A stretch of DNA of 64,000 bases from positions 496,001-560,000 of the forward strand of contig CAXXIH010000001.1 of NCBI GenBank assembly GCA_963663365.2. Direction: 5' to 3'. A program made the translations under genes and the position numbers. Of this stretch, positions 36,871 through 46,265 are shown piece by piece. The DNA comes from G963663365 sp963663365 (GTDB lineage: Bacteria; Hinthialibacterota; Hinthialibacteria; Hinthialibacterales; G963663365). Below the pieces are notes generated by a model, which saw nothing but the letters and a program-made list of their open reading frames with translations, was not told the DNA's origin and searched no databases. The first letter of the stretch is position 1. Every line of letters begins with the position of its first letter.

Positions 36871-38187
36871 TTAGGCATAGGCGGGATCGGAAGGTTTAGG
36901 AGGCCCGTCAAATGTCAACTCAATAACCGGCAAATACGGATCGGGAGGAGTCACGGGAAGGCCATGCAGCCATACCCGGTCACCTTTTTGTTCGATGCGT
37001 GCCTTTTGCCCGGTTGAGAGCAGGATCGCGGATGTCACTTTGCTCCCGCACCACGCAAACGGTACCGGCGATCCCGGCCAGCGTTGTGCGAAGATATAAA
37101 CCTTATCTCCCACGCGGCTGTTGAGGCCCAAACCGGGAGTCATAATCGGCGAAGGACCCGCGCCATAGATCGCTTTGCCATGAACTTTCATCCAGGCCCC
37201 TATGGTTTTTAGCCGTTCTTGCAGGTTATCCGGGATTTTTCCACTGGCATCCGGAGAGACATTAAGCAGTAAGTTTCCTCCTCCATCGACGCAGGTTGCG
37301 AGCAGCCTAAGAATTTCATTCGTCGATTTGTAGTTGGTGTCATAAGGTGCGTACCCCCAGCTGCGGTTAAATGAATAACATGCCTCCCAAGGCCGCTGTT
37401 CTGCGCGGATCGAATTTTCAGGTGTGCCGAAATCGGCCGGTTCGCCGGCCCGGTTGTTGATGAGGATATCCGGTTGAAGCGAACGCACCATTTCGTTCAA
37501 TTCCCGGGCGCGCCACAGTTCGGCGTTATGGGGGATCATCATGTCATACCAAAGGATGTCGATCTTCCCGTAGTTGGTGCATAACTCCCGAACTTGAGCG
37601 TGGGTTTGTTCGACAGATGGCTGATAAACCTCATCCGGCTGCACGGGTTGATGAGGCTGGGTGCCGGGAAAATGCCAATCCAATAGCGAATAGTAGAGGC
37701 CGATACGCATATCCGCTTTGCGGCATGCTTCAACATACTCCCCAATCAAGTCCCGGCGGGCCGCTGTCTTGGGAGCCGTGAAGTCTGACACGTTGCTATC
37801 AAATAGACAAAAACCGTCATGGTGCCGCGTCGTCAGAACCATGTATTTCATACCCGCATCGCGTGCCAATGACACCCATTCAGCGGGATCGTAATCCTGG
37901 GGATCGAACCGGTCGGCCAAAGGGGCATATTCATCGAAGGGGATATGCTCTTGATACATGGCCCACTCACCCCGGCCCAATATCGAATAAAGCCCCCAAT
38001 GAATAAACATGCCAAAGCGCGCTTCCTGCCACCAAGCCACCCGCTGCTTGGCACGGCTATCCAAGCCGTCCTCTGCAACGGCCAATGCCAAAGGTTCATG
38101 CTGAGAGGCCAAGACTGTGGCGCATGCCGATAATGCCGACTTCTTTACAAAATGTCTTCGATTTAGGTTGGGATTGGGAGCATTCAT
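36871..38187 (-). CDS. Tat-exported alpha-L-fucosidase, GH29
   Basis: A 438-residue GH29 enzyme with a Tat-type signal (NRRHFVKKS, then an Ala-rich hydrophobic run to about residue 36). Family motifs are RFGMFIHWGLYS, TTRHHDGFCLFDS, GLYYSLLDWHFP and the nucleophile Asp215 in ILWYDMM; NLLLNVSPDASG closes the barrel. It differs from the GH29 at 18055-19452 in signal type and active-site context (WYDMM instead of WFDGE), so specificity may differ. Its stop lies 12 bases from the convergent GH67-like gene. Confidence 0.92.
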   Translation of the reverse strand: MNAPNPNLNRRHFVKKSALSACATVLASQHEPLALAVAEDGLDSRAKQRVAWWQEARFGMFIHWGLYSILGRGEWAMYQEHIPFDEYAPLADRFDPQDYDPAEWVSLARDAGMKYMVLTTRHHDGFCLFDSNVSDFTAPKTAARRDLIGEYVEACRKADMRIGLYYSLLDWHFPGTQPHQPVQPDEVYQPSVEQTHAQVRELCTNYGKIDILWYDMMIPHNAELWRARELNEMVRSLQPDILINNRAGEPADFGTPENSIRAEQRPWEACYSFNRSWGYAPYDTNYKSTNEILRLLATCVDGGGNLLLNVSPDASGKIPDNLQERLKTIGAWMKVHGKAIYGAGPSPIMTPGLGLNSRVGDKVYIFAQRWPGSPVPFAWCGSKVTSAILLSTGQKARIEQKGDRVWLHGLPVTPPDPYLPVIELTFDGPPKPSDPAYA

Positions 38188-38350
38188 TTCACATTACCTT
38201 TCCGGTTAATGATTCCGAAAATGCCGCTTGCTTTTTTCTCTTCTACCGAACAGACTGGGGCAAGAAATGGTTTTTGCGAAGGGGAATCTCCGGGAAATCG
38301 AAACCTGATTGTGATTTTCCGCCCAGGGCATCTGTGAGGAGGTCTGTACC

Positions 38351-41152
38351 ATGCCGAAAAAACTCGAAATGCATGTAATTTCCAACACCCATTGGGACCG
38401 GGAGTGGAGTGTCAATTTTCAAGAAACAAGAATGCGGCTTATTGAATTTCTTGATGATCTTCTCGATCTATTCGATAAACGGCCGGATTATAAATCGTTC
38501 TTATTGGATTCTCAGACTGTCCCTCTTGAGGATTACCTCGAGGCACGTCCTGAAAACCGCGAACGGATCGGACAAGCCGTCTCCACTGGCAGGTTAATGG
38601 TTGGACCATGGTACACCTGTCCTGAGGAGTTTTCGGTTAATGGAGAATCTTTGGTCCGAAACCTGTTTTATGGCCATAAAATCGCGAAGTCCTTTGGGAA
38701 GGTTATGAAAGTTGGGTACAGTCCTTTCTCTTATGGGCAAGTCTCTCAGATGCCCCAGATTTATATGGGATTCGGGATCGACAGTATTCTTTTCTATCAT
38801 GGCGTTACCCATGATGAAGTTTCGAATGAATACTGGTTTGAGGGAGCTGACGGCACACGGATTCTCGCTTCTCAAATTAGCGCCCAGGCTCGTTACAATT
38901 TTTATCATGCCGTCTATCGGCCCGCCGTTCACAAAATGGAGAACGATGCCCGGGTTTATGATTGGCAAGATGGCGGCCTGCCTTTTCATATCTGTTCTGA
39001 AGATCAGCCTTACGAACAGTATTATCTGTTGGATCCGCCCCGTTACTTCAACAGCCGCAAAATTAAGCCTGCGGTCCTCGCCCTTCGAGAGATTGAGAAA
39101 CAGAATGCTTCAACACCTTTCCTGGCGTTTATGATGGGGCATGATGCCAGTGTCGGCGATGAGAGTGTGCTGAAAATTATTGAAAGCGCCAAGCGCTATT
39201 TGGGCCGTGATGTCATCTTGCACGGCAGCCTTCCGGAATTGATGGAAAAAGTGAAATCGGCTGTTAAGGATCTTCCGGTACTGAAGGGCGAACGCCGTAC
39301 ACCCAAAGTCCGGACCGGACGTATCCATCTTTATAGTGATGTAATTTCGGGTCGATCCCGGGTAAAACGTTTGAATGCGCAGATGGAAGAGTTGCTTCAG
39401 CGCCGTGTCGAGCCTTTCGCGGCTTTGGCATGGACATTGGGCGCGGATTACCCCGACGTATTGCTCGATTATGCCTGGAAGGAGATGTTAAAAGGGCACG
39501 CCCATGACTCGATTGCCGGAAGCGGTGTTGAAGATATTGAATTGGATATGCGCTATCGCCTTCGCCAGGTATCCAATATCTCCCGCGGAATTATTCGGCG
39601 AAGTTTGGGGCATATCCAACGCCGGATCGATCATTCATCCGTTAATCCAACAGATGTTTTGGTGACGGCCTTTAATGCTTCACCCCATGCGCGTTCCGAA
39701 GTCTTAAGTGCTGTTATGGATATCCCGCCTCATGTGGCCTCGCGGGAATTCGATTTGATTGATGTCACTAGCGGAAAACCCATTCCCGTCCAGATTGCTA
39801 CCCGCAAACCGAATCATGTTGTTGTGCATCATGCAAAGAATGCCAACCACACCATGAATTGCGAACAAGTGCGGTACCATTTCGATGCGTCATCGATACC
39901 TGCTATGGGTTATTCCTCATTCCGCTTAAATCCCAAAGGGACTTTCGCAAAAGGCGGATTGGTGTGCGGCCAAAACTGCATGGAAAATGAGTTCTTGCAC
40001 GTCAAAATCCAATCGGATGGAACGTTGCGTGTTACCCATAAGCCATCCGGCGTGGTCTATGACGGATTGCACTACTTTGAAGATAGCGGTGAAGCAGGGC
40101 AGGCCTGGATGCATGTTGAGCCGGGAATCGACCGGATGGTGACCAGTCTGGGATGTCCGGTAGCCGTTGCACTCGAAGAATCAGGTCCGCTTTTTGTGCG
40201 TTATCGTGTGGATTATTCGATGACTATCCCCGTGGGATTAGATAACGCGGGTAGTAATGCGTGGGAACGGATCGATGGATTTGATAATGCGGCGCGCCGC
40301 ACTGAGGAAACCTGCGCATTTTTTATTACTTCTTACTTCACGCTCCGCAAAGGCGCGAAGTCGATTGAAGTGAAGACATGCTTTGACAATAACGCGGAAA
40401 TGCACCGCCTGCGTGTGTTATTCCCGACAATGTTAAGTGAGGCGAAGTATTGTTATGCCGAGGGTGCATATGATGTAGTACAACGTCCTGTTATTCCCGA
40501 ACCGGACAGTCCCTGGCATGGCATTGGGCCGCGGACATATCCCATGCAGCGGTTCATCGACATTCATGATGGGAAAAACGGCTTGGCCGTTATCAATGAT
40601 GGGTTGCGGGAATATGAAGTGACCCAGGACAATGAAAGAACGATCGCTGTCACATTATTGCGATGTGTTGAAACGGCGATATGCAGTTCGTCGGCTGGCT
40701 GGGAGATTCATCCTGATATGAAACTCTCGCAATGCCCCGGCGAACATACATTTTGCTATTCAATTTTCCCTCATGCCGGGAGCTGGGACCAAGCGGATAT
40801 GTACCGCGAAGTCGACCGGCTTTGCACTCCAATCGAAGTGGCTCAGGCCGGGCAGCACGCTGGTGATTTGCCACCCAGCAAGGGATTTATGGAATTAACA
40901 CCCACTAATTTAACTCTGACTGCATGTAAACGGGCTGATGATGGCAGAGGAATTGTTGTCCGGTTCTTTAATCCCACTGAGAAACAAATTCGAGGAGTAT
41001 TGAAGTTCGCCAACAAAATCGAATCCGCCGAATTGGTCTCTTTAGAAGAATTGCCGGTCCGCACATTGAAGCCTGCTAGTGGTGCATTAAAGATTCAGTG
41101 CAAAAGCCGGGAAATCGTCACGGTCAGAGTGCAGTTCGCCGAGACAACCTAA
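38351..41152 (+). CDS. GH38 alpha-mannosidase-like protein, nucleophile Asp not found
   Basis: A 933-residue protein without a signal peptide, matching the GH38 layout: N-terminal HWDREW (His14, Asp16, zinc ligands), the alpha/beta barrel, the helical bundle with GHAHDSIAGS (His385, zinc ligand), then beta domains ending in a family-like tail. GH38 enzymes cut alpha-mannosides by a retaining mechanism. The block that normally reads P-D-S-F-G-H and supplies the nucleophile Asp reads P125-F126-S127-Y128-G129-Q130 here, so that residue is replaced by Phe. The rest of the block (SQMPQIYMGFGID) is family-like. Either the protein belongs to a divergent branch or it is impaired. ATG 38351 is preceded by GAGGAGG. 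Confidence 0.75.
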   Translation: MPKKLEMHVISNTHWDREWSVNFQETRMRLIEFLDDLLDLFDKRPDYKSFLLDSQTVPLEDYLEARPENRERIGQAVSTGRLMVGPWYTCPEEFSVNGESLVRNLFYGHKIAKSFGKVMKVGYSPFSYGQVSQMPQIYMGFGIDSILFYHGVTHDEVSNEYWFEGADGTRILASQISAQARYNFYHAVYRPAVHKMENDARVYDWQDGGLPFHICSEDQPYEQYYLLDPPRYFNSRKIKPAVLALREIEKQNASTPFLAFMMGHDASVGDESVLKIIESAKRYLGRDVILHGSLPELMEKVKSAVKDLPVLKGERRTPKVRTGRIHLYSDVISGRSRVKRLNAQMEELLQRRVEPFAALAWTLGADYPDVLLDYAWKEMLKGHAHDSIAGSGVEDIELDMRYRLRQVSNISRGIIRRSLGHIQRRIDHSSVNPTDVLVTAFNASPHARSEVLSAVMDIPPHVASREFDLIDVTSGKPIPVQIATRKPNHVVVHHAKNANHTMNCEQVRYHFDASSIPAMGYSSFRLNPKGTFAKGGLVCGQNCMENEFLHVKIQSDGTLRVTHKPSGVVYDGLHYFEDSGEAGQAWMHVEPGIDRMVTSLGCPVAVALEESGPLFVRYRVDYSMTIPVGLDNAGSNAWERIDGFDNAARRTEETCAFFITSYFTLRKGAKSIEVKTCFDNNAEMHRLRVLFPTMLSEAKYCYAEGAYDVVQRPVIPEPDSPWHGIGPRTYPMQRFIDIHDGKNGLAVINDGLREYEVTQDNERTIAVTLLRCVETAICSSSAGWEIHPDMKLSQCPGEHTFCYSIFPHAGSWDQADMYREVDRLCTPIEVAQAGQHAGDLPPSKGFMELTPTNLTLTACKRADDGRGIVVRFFNPTEKQIRGVLKFANKIESAELVSLEELPVRTLKPASGALKIQCKSREIVTVRVQFAETT

Positions 41153-41173
41153 TGCTGGATGTATGCGGATTCC

Positions 41174-43318
41174 TTACTTAGAAGTGAGTTCCTCATAGAC
41201 CGCAAAATTCGCATCCCGGGCGGCTTCAACCAGTTCCCAATGGGGACGGTCGGTGAATGAGATAAAGCCGATGTTGTAGTTCTCACCGTCGAATCGTCCG
41301 GTCAATGGTTCATCCAGATATTGGAACCAATGATGACCCACAAATGCGGGCAACTCCCAAACGCTTCGGGCATAGTCCGCGTAGGCGCGGCCTCGTGCCG
41401 CTTGATCCTGGACCGGGCCTAAACCGCCGGAGAACATCCCCCGGTCTAAAGCTCCGAAATGGAATTCTCCAATCAGGCAGGGCTTGCCGAGTGTGGAGGT
41501 GAATCCGTATGTCTCGGCATCAATGGTTTTTTGGTAGAGGTTGAAAGTAACCACATCGCAATGCTCCGCCGATACACGGACAACATCAATTGGCCGCGAA
41601 GAGAAACGACAACCGAGATAAAGATGATGAGGATCGTATTTCCTGATATTTTGAGCCACCGTTGAAAAATAGTGACCGGCAAAATGCCTTGTGAAATCTT
41701 CCAGGTCCTTTTTACATTCTTCGGATAAATCGGCAGGCAATTGAACCGGCGTATTTATAAAAGCATCCCAAGAAGCCGCTTCGATCTTCCAGGCTTTGGC
41801 CAAATCCTCAATTGTGTTGTATTTATCTTGCAGGTCTTTTAGGAATACTTGTTTTGCATGGCAGGCGTCGGTTTGTGATAGGGCTTGGAACGCCAGTGCG
41901 CACCGCTGGTGAATATCATCCCCCCAACCGCCCCACGGCAATTCATTATCGACAAAATATCCCAAACACCACGGGTCATCTTTCCACTCTTTGGTGACGC
42001 GCTCTATTGAAAGTTCAGCCTCTTCTTCGAATTTCGGATCGAAAACATCGATCATACTCTTCTCGTCGGAGCCGATGCGGGCCAGGTTGGTCTGGGAGAT
42101 ATGAGCCGCAACCGTGTATGGAATTTTCCTCATGCGGAACATATCCCAATTGGACCAATTCCCGATTGTGTTAAATCCCCACGAAGATAAACGCTCGATG
42201 GTTCGATCTTTCCATATCGGACGCCACTCGAGCCCGTATTTTCTGGTCAAGTTCATCCCATAGAAATCAATCCGAGTTGGATCTTCGCCATACATAAATT
42301 TCGAGAGAGGATCGGATATTTCCGGAAGCCACGTAAAGAGTTGCTCGCGCCCGGTGACTTTGCTCGATTCACTGTACCAAACACAGTCCATACCGATTGA
42401 ATAAAAAAGATACCCGTTGGGAGTGACAAGCCACCAGCGTCCGTTTTGTTCTTGGGATGCAGCAGGCGGATGCGTCTCTTTCCCCCTTACAATATACGCT
42501 GTGCGGAAAAAACCGCTTGCCTGCAATCGAGGCCCTTTGGTCCAGCCGCCATACATATCTCTATCGTCTTGCGGTTTGTTTTTTTCAAGCCAGCGAATCT
42601 CCTCGCGGTCTTGTGCACGCAAATCTGAATCGTCGCTGATTTTCCCCGGCCAAGTTCCTCCGGTGTATTGACCATATTGATCGGTGATCTTTTTGACTTC
42701 CGGCAGCTGCATCAGACGGATGTTGTCGATATAAAGCGTGTGTTCGCGCTCCGGAAGGGGCAGGAAGAGTTGGAATGCTACGATATTGCTTAGGTCGATC
42801 TCTTTCGCGCTGACACCCAATGCAATTCCATTGGGCACCGGCAAGGGAATGCCGCGCATGTTGAGGTCTTCAAGTTTTGTAAGCGGCATAACCAAAGTCG
42901 CGGCTTGGCCCGGCGCAACCCCGCCGTTCCCGGTGATGCAATGCTGTGCCCCATCCGCTGAGGGATCGTCATCGACACGCACAGCCAACTTGATCGATTC
43001 TTTCTCCGGATTATAGACATCGATGGCCAAAGCACTGTATTGGCTCCAGTCTTTTTGATCGTAAGCCAAACCGTGTTTCAAAGTGATATTGGGCCAATTG
43101 ACATGCTCGAAATCCACTTTAACGGCATGACCTTTTTGGCCCTTCCAGGCTTCGACCTGCTCGATACGGATATTGTTGCAGGTCAATTTCGCCAACGCAC
43201 TACTGGATTCAAATGAGTGGATTGACAGGATATCCGTTTCCCCTGCGCCAAAAACTAAATTTGATATAAGAACGGTGCTCAGGATGAGAGTCGTGCCGCC
43301 AATCTTTATCTGCCTCAT
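41174..43318 (-). CDS. Exported GH50-like (agarase-type) glycosidase
   Basis: A 714-residue exported enzyme (signal about 1-24, ends LVFGAG). Residues 28-205 look like a carbohydrate-binding sandwich (ALAIDVYNPEKESIKLAV, HTLYIDNIRLM). Residues 265-700 form a clan A TIM barrel with WWLVTPNGYLFYSIGMD, LSSWGFNTIGNWS, the acid/base candidate Glu459 in FVDNELPWGGW, the nucleophile candidate Glu618 in LIGEFHFGA, and GHHWFQYLDEPLTGR. These blocks are those of GH50 beta-agarases and their uncharacterised relatives. Substrate could be agarose-like galactan or another beta-glycan; position in a land- or freshwater-type gene set is not evidence either way. Confidence 0.75.
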   Translation of the reverse strand: MRQIKIGGTTLILSTVLISNLVFGAGETDILSIHSFESSSALAKLTCNNIRIEQVEAWKGQKGHAVKVDFEHVNWPNITLKHGLAYDQKDWSQYSALAIDVYNPEKESIKLAVRVDDDPSADGAQHCITGNGGVAPGQAATLVMPLTKLEDLNMRGIPLPVPNGIALGVSAKEIDLSNIVAFQLFLPLPEREHTLYIDNIRLMQLPEVKKITDQYGQYTGGTWPGKISDDSDLRAQDREEIRWLEKNKPQDDRDMYGGWTKGPRLQASGFFRTAYIVRGKETHPPAASQEQNGRWWLVTPNGYLFYSIGMDCVWYSESSKVTGREQLFTWLPEISDPLSKFMYGEDPTRIDFYGMNLTRKYGLEWRPIWKDRTIERLSSWGFNTIGNWSNWDMFRMRKIPYTVAAHISQTNLARIGSDEKSMIDVFDPKFEEEAELSIERVTKEWKDDPWCLGYFVDNELPWGGWGDDIHQRCALAFQALSQTDACHAKQVFLKDLQDKYNTIEDLAKAWKIEAASWDAFINTPVQLPADLSEECKKDLEDFTRHFAGHYFSTVAQNIRKYDPHHLYLGCRFSSRPIDVVRVSAEHCDVVTFNLYQKTIDAETYGFTSTLGKPCLIGEFHFGALDRGMFSGGLGPVQDQAARGRAYADYARSVWELPAFVGHHWFQYLDEPLTGRFDGENYNIGFISFTDRPHWELVEAARDANFAVYEELTSK

Positions 43319-43512
43319 TGGTTCTTCCTTTTGATAAAAAGGTGAATCAGTCCATGTGCATCACAATGGAATGAATTCATGAATACTATACACCCGCACA
43401 AATCCCCCAGGCGGACCTTATATGGCTTTTCGCAACATGTCTATGAATAGACTGGCACAGCGCCGATTCAAACCATAAACAGGAACATCCGTTAAGCCGT
43501 TTGAAAACGGAA

Positions 43513-45336
43513 TTATTTTTCAATTACAATTTCATCCCGCAATTTTCCATCTACATCGTAAGCACGATACACAAGCCGGTCGCCGACAATCTGAATGTCC
43601 AGAACTTGATAGGTGGCAACATTCGTCATGCCGAATTCGGTGTATTCGCGCTCGTCCTGGTCATACATCTTCACGCCGGAAACGGAAACGATGTAAATTG
43701 TGCCTTCCTTGGCACTACCCACCCGCTTCTGATCTTTCATCGGGTAGGTGCGCAGGTAGGCGTGGTCGTGGCCCTGCAGAGCCATGTCGACATGGTATTT
43801 ATCGAAAATCGGTGACCATGTATCGCGCAGCTCTTTGTTGTCACGGCTGGCTTTCGATGAATAGGCGGGATGGTGATAGACGACAAATTTCCAAGTTGCT
43901 TCGGATTTGGAAAGCTGTTCGTCAAGCCAACCGGCTTGGGGACCCGGTGGAAGGTTTGAGTCGAGGATAACGAAGAGAGCATTACTGTATTCAAAAGAAT
44001 AGGCACGTTCCGGTTCGATGGTTGAAGGTCCGTTTTCGCGCAAGGTGAACAAATCCAAATAAAGCCCGGGATATCCGCCTTGGCATTCGTGGTTGCCGAT
44101 GACCGGTACGAGGGTACGCCGGTCGTAAATTCCTTCGGCGTTATAGAAGAAGTCATCCCAGTCCCAGCGTTCCATACCCCGGTTTACGATATCGCCCGCC
44201 ATGATATAGAACTTGGCATCAGGCCGCTCCCGAAATGCGTTGTGAACAAGCGTGCCCCAACGGTCCAAGCCATTTTGGGCATCGCCCATATAAATGAAGG
44301 AAAACGGAACAGTCCGGTCCGGTGATGTTGTGAATTCGGCAAGTTCACTCCAGCCGTCTTTGCTGCCGTCTCCCACGGAATAGATATAAGTCGTATCCGG
44401 TTCTAGGCCGCGCAAAGTCACCGTATGCCGATTGCAGCTGGTATCGTTGATGATATTGAGCGTTTCCAGTTCTACAGTCTGCGCTTTATCTTTTTTAGGA
44501 CGTATGGGATCGAATTGATTGAAGTCAGCTTTTTTCGTATATCGGACATAGCCTTTATCGACATCGTTGCTGGTTCGCCATTGGATTGTCTGTGTTGTTT
44601 GCGGATCGTCACTCCAGGTTAATGTGATTTGATCAGGACGTTCTGTGCTTGGGAAGCGGGTCTCTCGGAAGAAATTGAGCATCTGAAACCGAGTACGCCA
44701 TAGACCCACTGGACGGATGAACTGCATGCCTTCCAACTCTTTGGGGAGAGAGACAATCTTATCTTCCCAATCCGTATAGACATTTGCGCCTATCTCCAGC
44801 CGCCCCATACGGCACTGGCCGGGATAAATATCTGTGATCTCGAGAGTGGTTGCTTTCGATTGAGGTTCAACACCAATGATGTAGTGGTCTTCACTGCCGA
44901 AAAAGGAGTTGAGTCCCAAGCCGATCCTTCCTGCGTGGAAGGGCTTCTGCCATACATCGAAGGTTTCGGCATCAATGCCTACCTCATAGCCGGTAGGCTC
45001 AAAACCTCTTTCCTGAATCCAAAATGGCTCGTCTCCCAATTCCTTGTCCCGTATTACGGACACAATCACCGGGACATTGACGGTGAAGCGGATATGCCCT
45101 TCGGCAAGAATTTCGCGCTCTTGGTTCGATATCAAATCATGCAGTTCGGACGCACGAAGTTTCAGCAGACGTTCGTGTGGCTGTTCCGCCAAGAGCCGTT
45201 TCTTGATTTCAGCCACCGTATCGTGGATGGAAGGGAAGTTATCGACATGCGCCAATGCGCTGGAGCAAATACATACACAAATCATGATTGCCGCCGGGAC
45301 TTTCGAAGAATTGCAGAGATTATGCCGAATTTTCAT
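43513..45336 (-). CDS. Exported metallophosphoesterase with FnIII-like domain
   Basis: A 607-residue exported protein (signal about 1-29, ends SSALA). Residues 30-225 are an unassigned N-terminal region, residues 232-340 an FnIII/purple-acid-phosphatase N-domain (ITLTWSDDPQTTQTIQWRT, VTLRGLEPDTTYIYSVGDG), and 345-590 the calcineurin-like domain. Metal motifs are GDAQ (351), GDIVNRG (381), GNHE (414), YHHPAY and GHDHAYLR. The second motif lacks the tyrosine that colours true purple acid phosphatases, so this is a colourless relative. It probably hydrolyses phosphomonoesters or diesters outside the cytoplasm. AGGTGA precedes the ATG. Confidence 0.85.
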   Translation of the reverse strand: MKIRHNLCNSSKVPAAIMICVCICSSALAHVDNFPSIHDTVAEIKKRLLAEQPHERLLKLRASELHDLISNQEREILAEGHIRFTVNVPVIVSVIRDKELGDEPFWIQERGFEPTGYEVGIDAETFDVWQKPFHAGRIGLGLNSFFGSEDHYIIGVEPQSKATTLEITDIYPGQCRMGRLEIGANVYTDWEDKIVSLPKELEGMQFIRPVGLWRTRFQMLNFFRETRFPSTERPDQITLTWSDDPQTTQTIQWRTSNDVDKGYVRYTKKADFNQFDPIRPKKDKAQTVELETLNIINDTSCNRHTVTLRGLEPDTTYIYSVGDGSKDGWSELAEFTTSPDRTVPFSFIYMGDAQNGLDRWGTLVHNAFRERPDAKFYIMAGDIVNRGMERWDWDDFFYNAEGIYDRRTLVPVIGNHECQGGYPGLYLDLFTLRENGPSTIEPERAYSFEYSNALFVILDSNLPPGPQAGWLDEQLSKSEATWKFVVYHHPAYSSKASRDNKELRDTWSPIFDKYHVDMALQGHDHAYLRTYPMKDQKRVGSAKEGTIYIVSVSGVKMYDQDEREYTEFGMTNVATYQVLDIQIVGDRLVYRAYDVDGKLRDEIVIEK

Positions 45337-46043
45337 TCACATCACCTGTTGAAGTGTCTATGTTTTGTAACATATTAACTTTGGGAGTCATATAAAAGGG
45401 AAGTTTAGATAATCTGTAACATAATGTGCTAACGCGGGGCATCTATGCGTTGTTCTTCAAAAAGATGGCAACTTTGTGGAACATTCTGTTGCATAAAACA
45501 TGCATCAAGGAAAAAAGCGATAGGCTACACCAATATCAAATCACTACGTATAAATAGGAAGAAGAGGCTCTGTCGTGTATATAGAATTGCTTCATTAGCG
45601 GAAAACAAGAGTTTAGGTTGTCAATTAAGAGCATACTTTGGCTTTTTGCCTGAATTTCCGCTTGACCCATGTAAGACCAGACGTATAATTTTGATAGCGA
45701 CGGGGAGTGTTGCACCCGAAAACTGACTGGAGATTTTTACCGAGAACGCTACCTTTATGCCTTCCTTCGGCTGGAGAGGTTTGTTCGTGCATTCGGCTTA
45801 TGTCTTTGTGTGCATGCGGCGTGCATGTTAAAAAAGCGTTTTTTTGCACGACTCGTTCGCTACAGAATAGGTTTGAGCATTTGTTTTGCTGTGGTGCTGC
45901 GGCGGTTACGGTCCTTGAAATACTTGTTTTCGGGACGCCGCAAGTGGGCGGCCTAGAACAGCAAGGGGGGTCAATTCTCAACGACTCGCTGTCAACGGTA
46001 TGGCGAGTTTGAGAGGAGTGATCTGTTACTTATCGTTGAGGAG

Positions 46044-46080
46044 ATACGCGCTCGAACATTTTATATGCAACTGCGCGTAT
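46044..46080. repeat. 8-bp stem-loop in the regulator leader
   Basis: ATACGCGC (46044-46051) is exactly complementary to GCGCGTAT (46073-46080) across a 21-base loop. No T-run follows, so it is not an intrinsic terminator. It lies about 185 bases upstream of the response-regulator start. Confidence 0.5.
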
Positions 46081-46092
46081 TAACATCCTGAT

Positions 46093-46135
46093 TGTGCAAA
46101 TGGCTAAAGCTGAATGGTTTGAGCCGCCACGCACA
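46093..46135 (+). ncRNA. Candidate two-part stem with internal loop (leader RNA)
   Basis: TGTGC (46093-46097) pairs with GCACA (46131-46135). Inside, GGCTAAA (46102-46108) pairs with TTTGAGCC (46118-46125) with one bulged G. The unpaired AAAT and GCCAC between the stems make an internal loop. The following ATGGAGCCGGGGTTAG is reminiscent of the 3' part of class I cyclic-di-GMP aptamers, but the full consensus is not present, so no riboswitch class is assigned. Confidence 0.25.
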
Positions 46136-46265
46136 TCATGGAGCCGGGGTTAGTAATAAAAGTGTAAGGGGCACCGTGGTGCTCTGATTAGACTTGTCTC
46201 AACCGGAACGGGGCCATCCGGGAGGTAATACTTGTGTCTTGCTATACGAGCGTAAAGGCCTAGTG

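Larger units (their letters stand above)
45337..46265. other. Long non-coding region upstream of the signalling island
   Basis: About 930 bases with no supportable protein gene; short frames at 45707-46012 (plus) and 45625-45981 (minus) have no recognisable content. Seen instead: a 9-base direct repeat TGTAACATA (45366-45374 and 45415-45423), direct GTGCATG copies near 45810-45830, and between 46040 and 46175 a series of stem-loops directly upstream of the response-regulator gene. A regulatory leader or an unrecognised RNA is possible. Confidence 0.45.

Noticed and set aside
45625..46012. Two overlapping short frames (plus and minus) in the 0.9-kb gap
   Set aside because: Neither has a plausible start signal, domain or codon pattern of the neighbours; reported as non-coding instead.
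46093..46175. Complete class I cyclic-di-GMP riboswitch
   Set aside because: Only fragments resemble the consensus; the conserved hairpin pair and spacing are not met, so no riboswitch was annotated.
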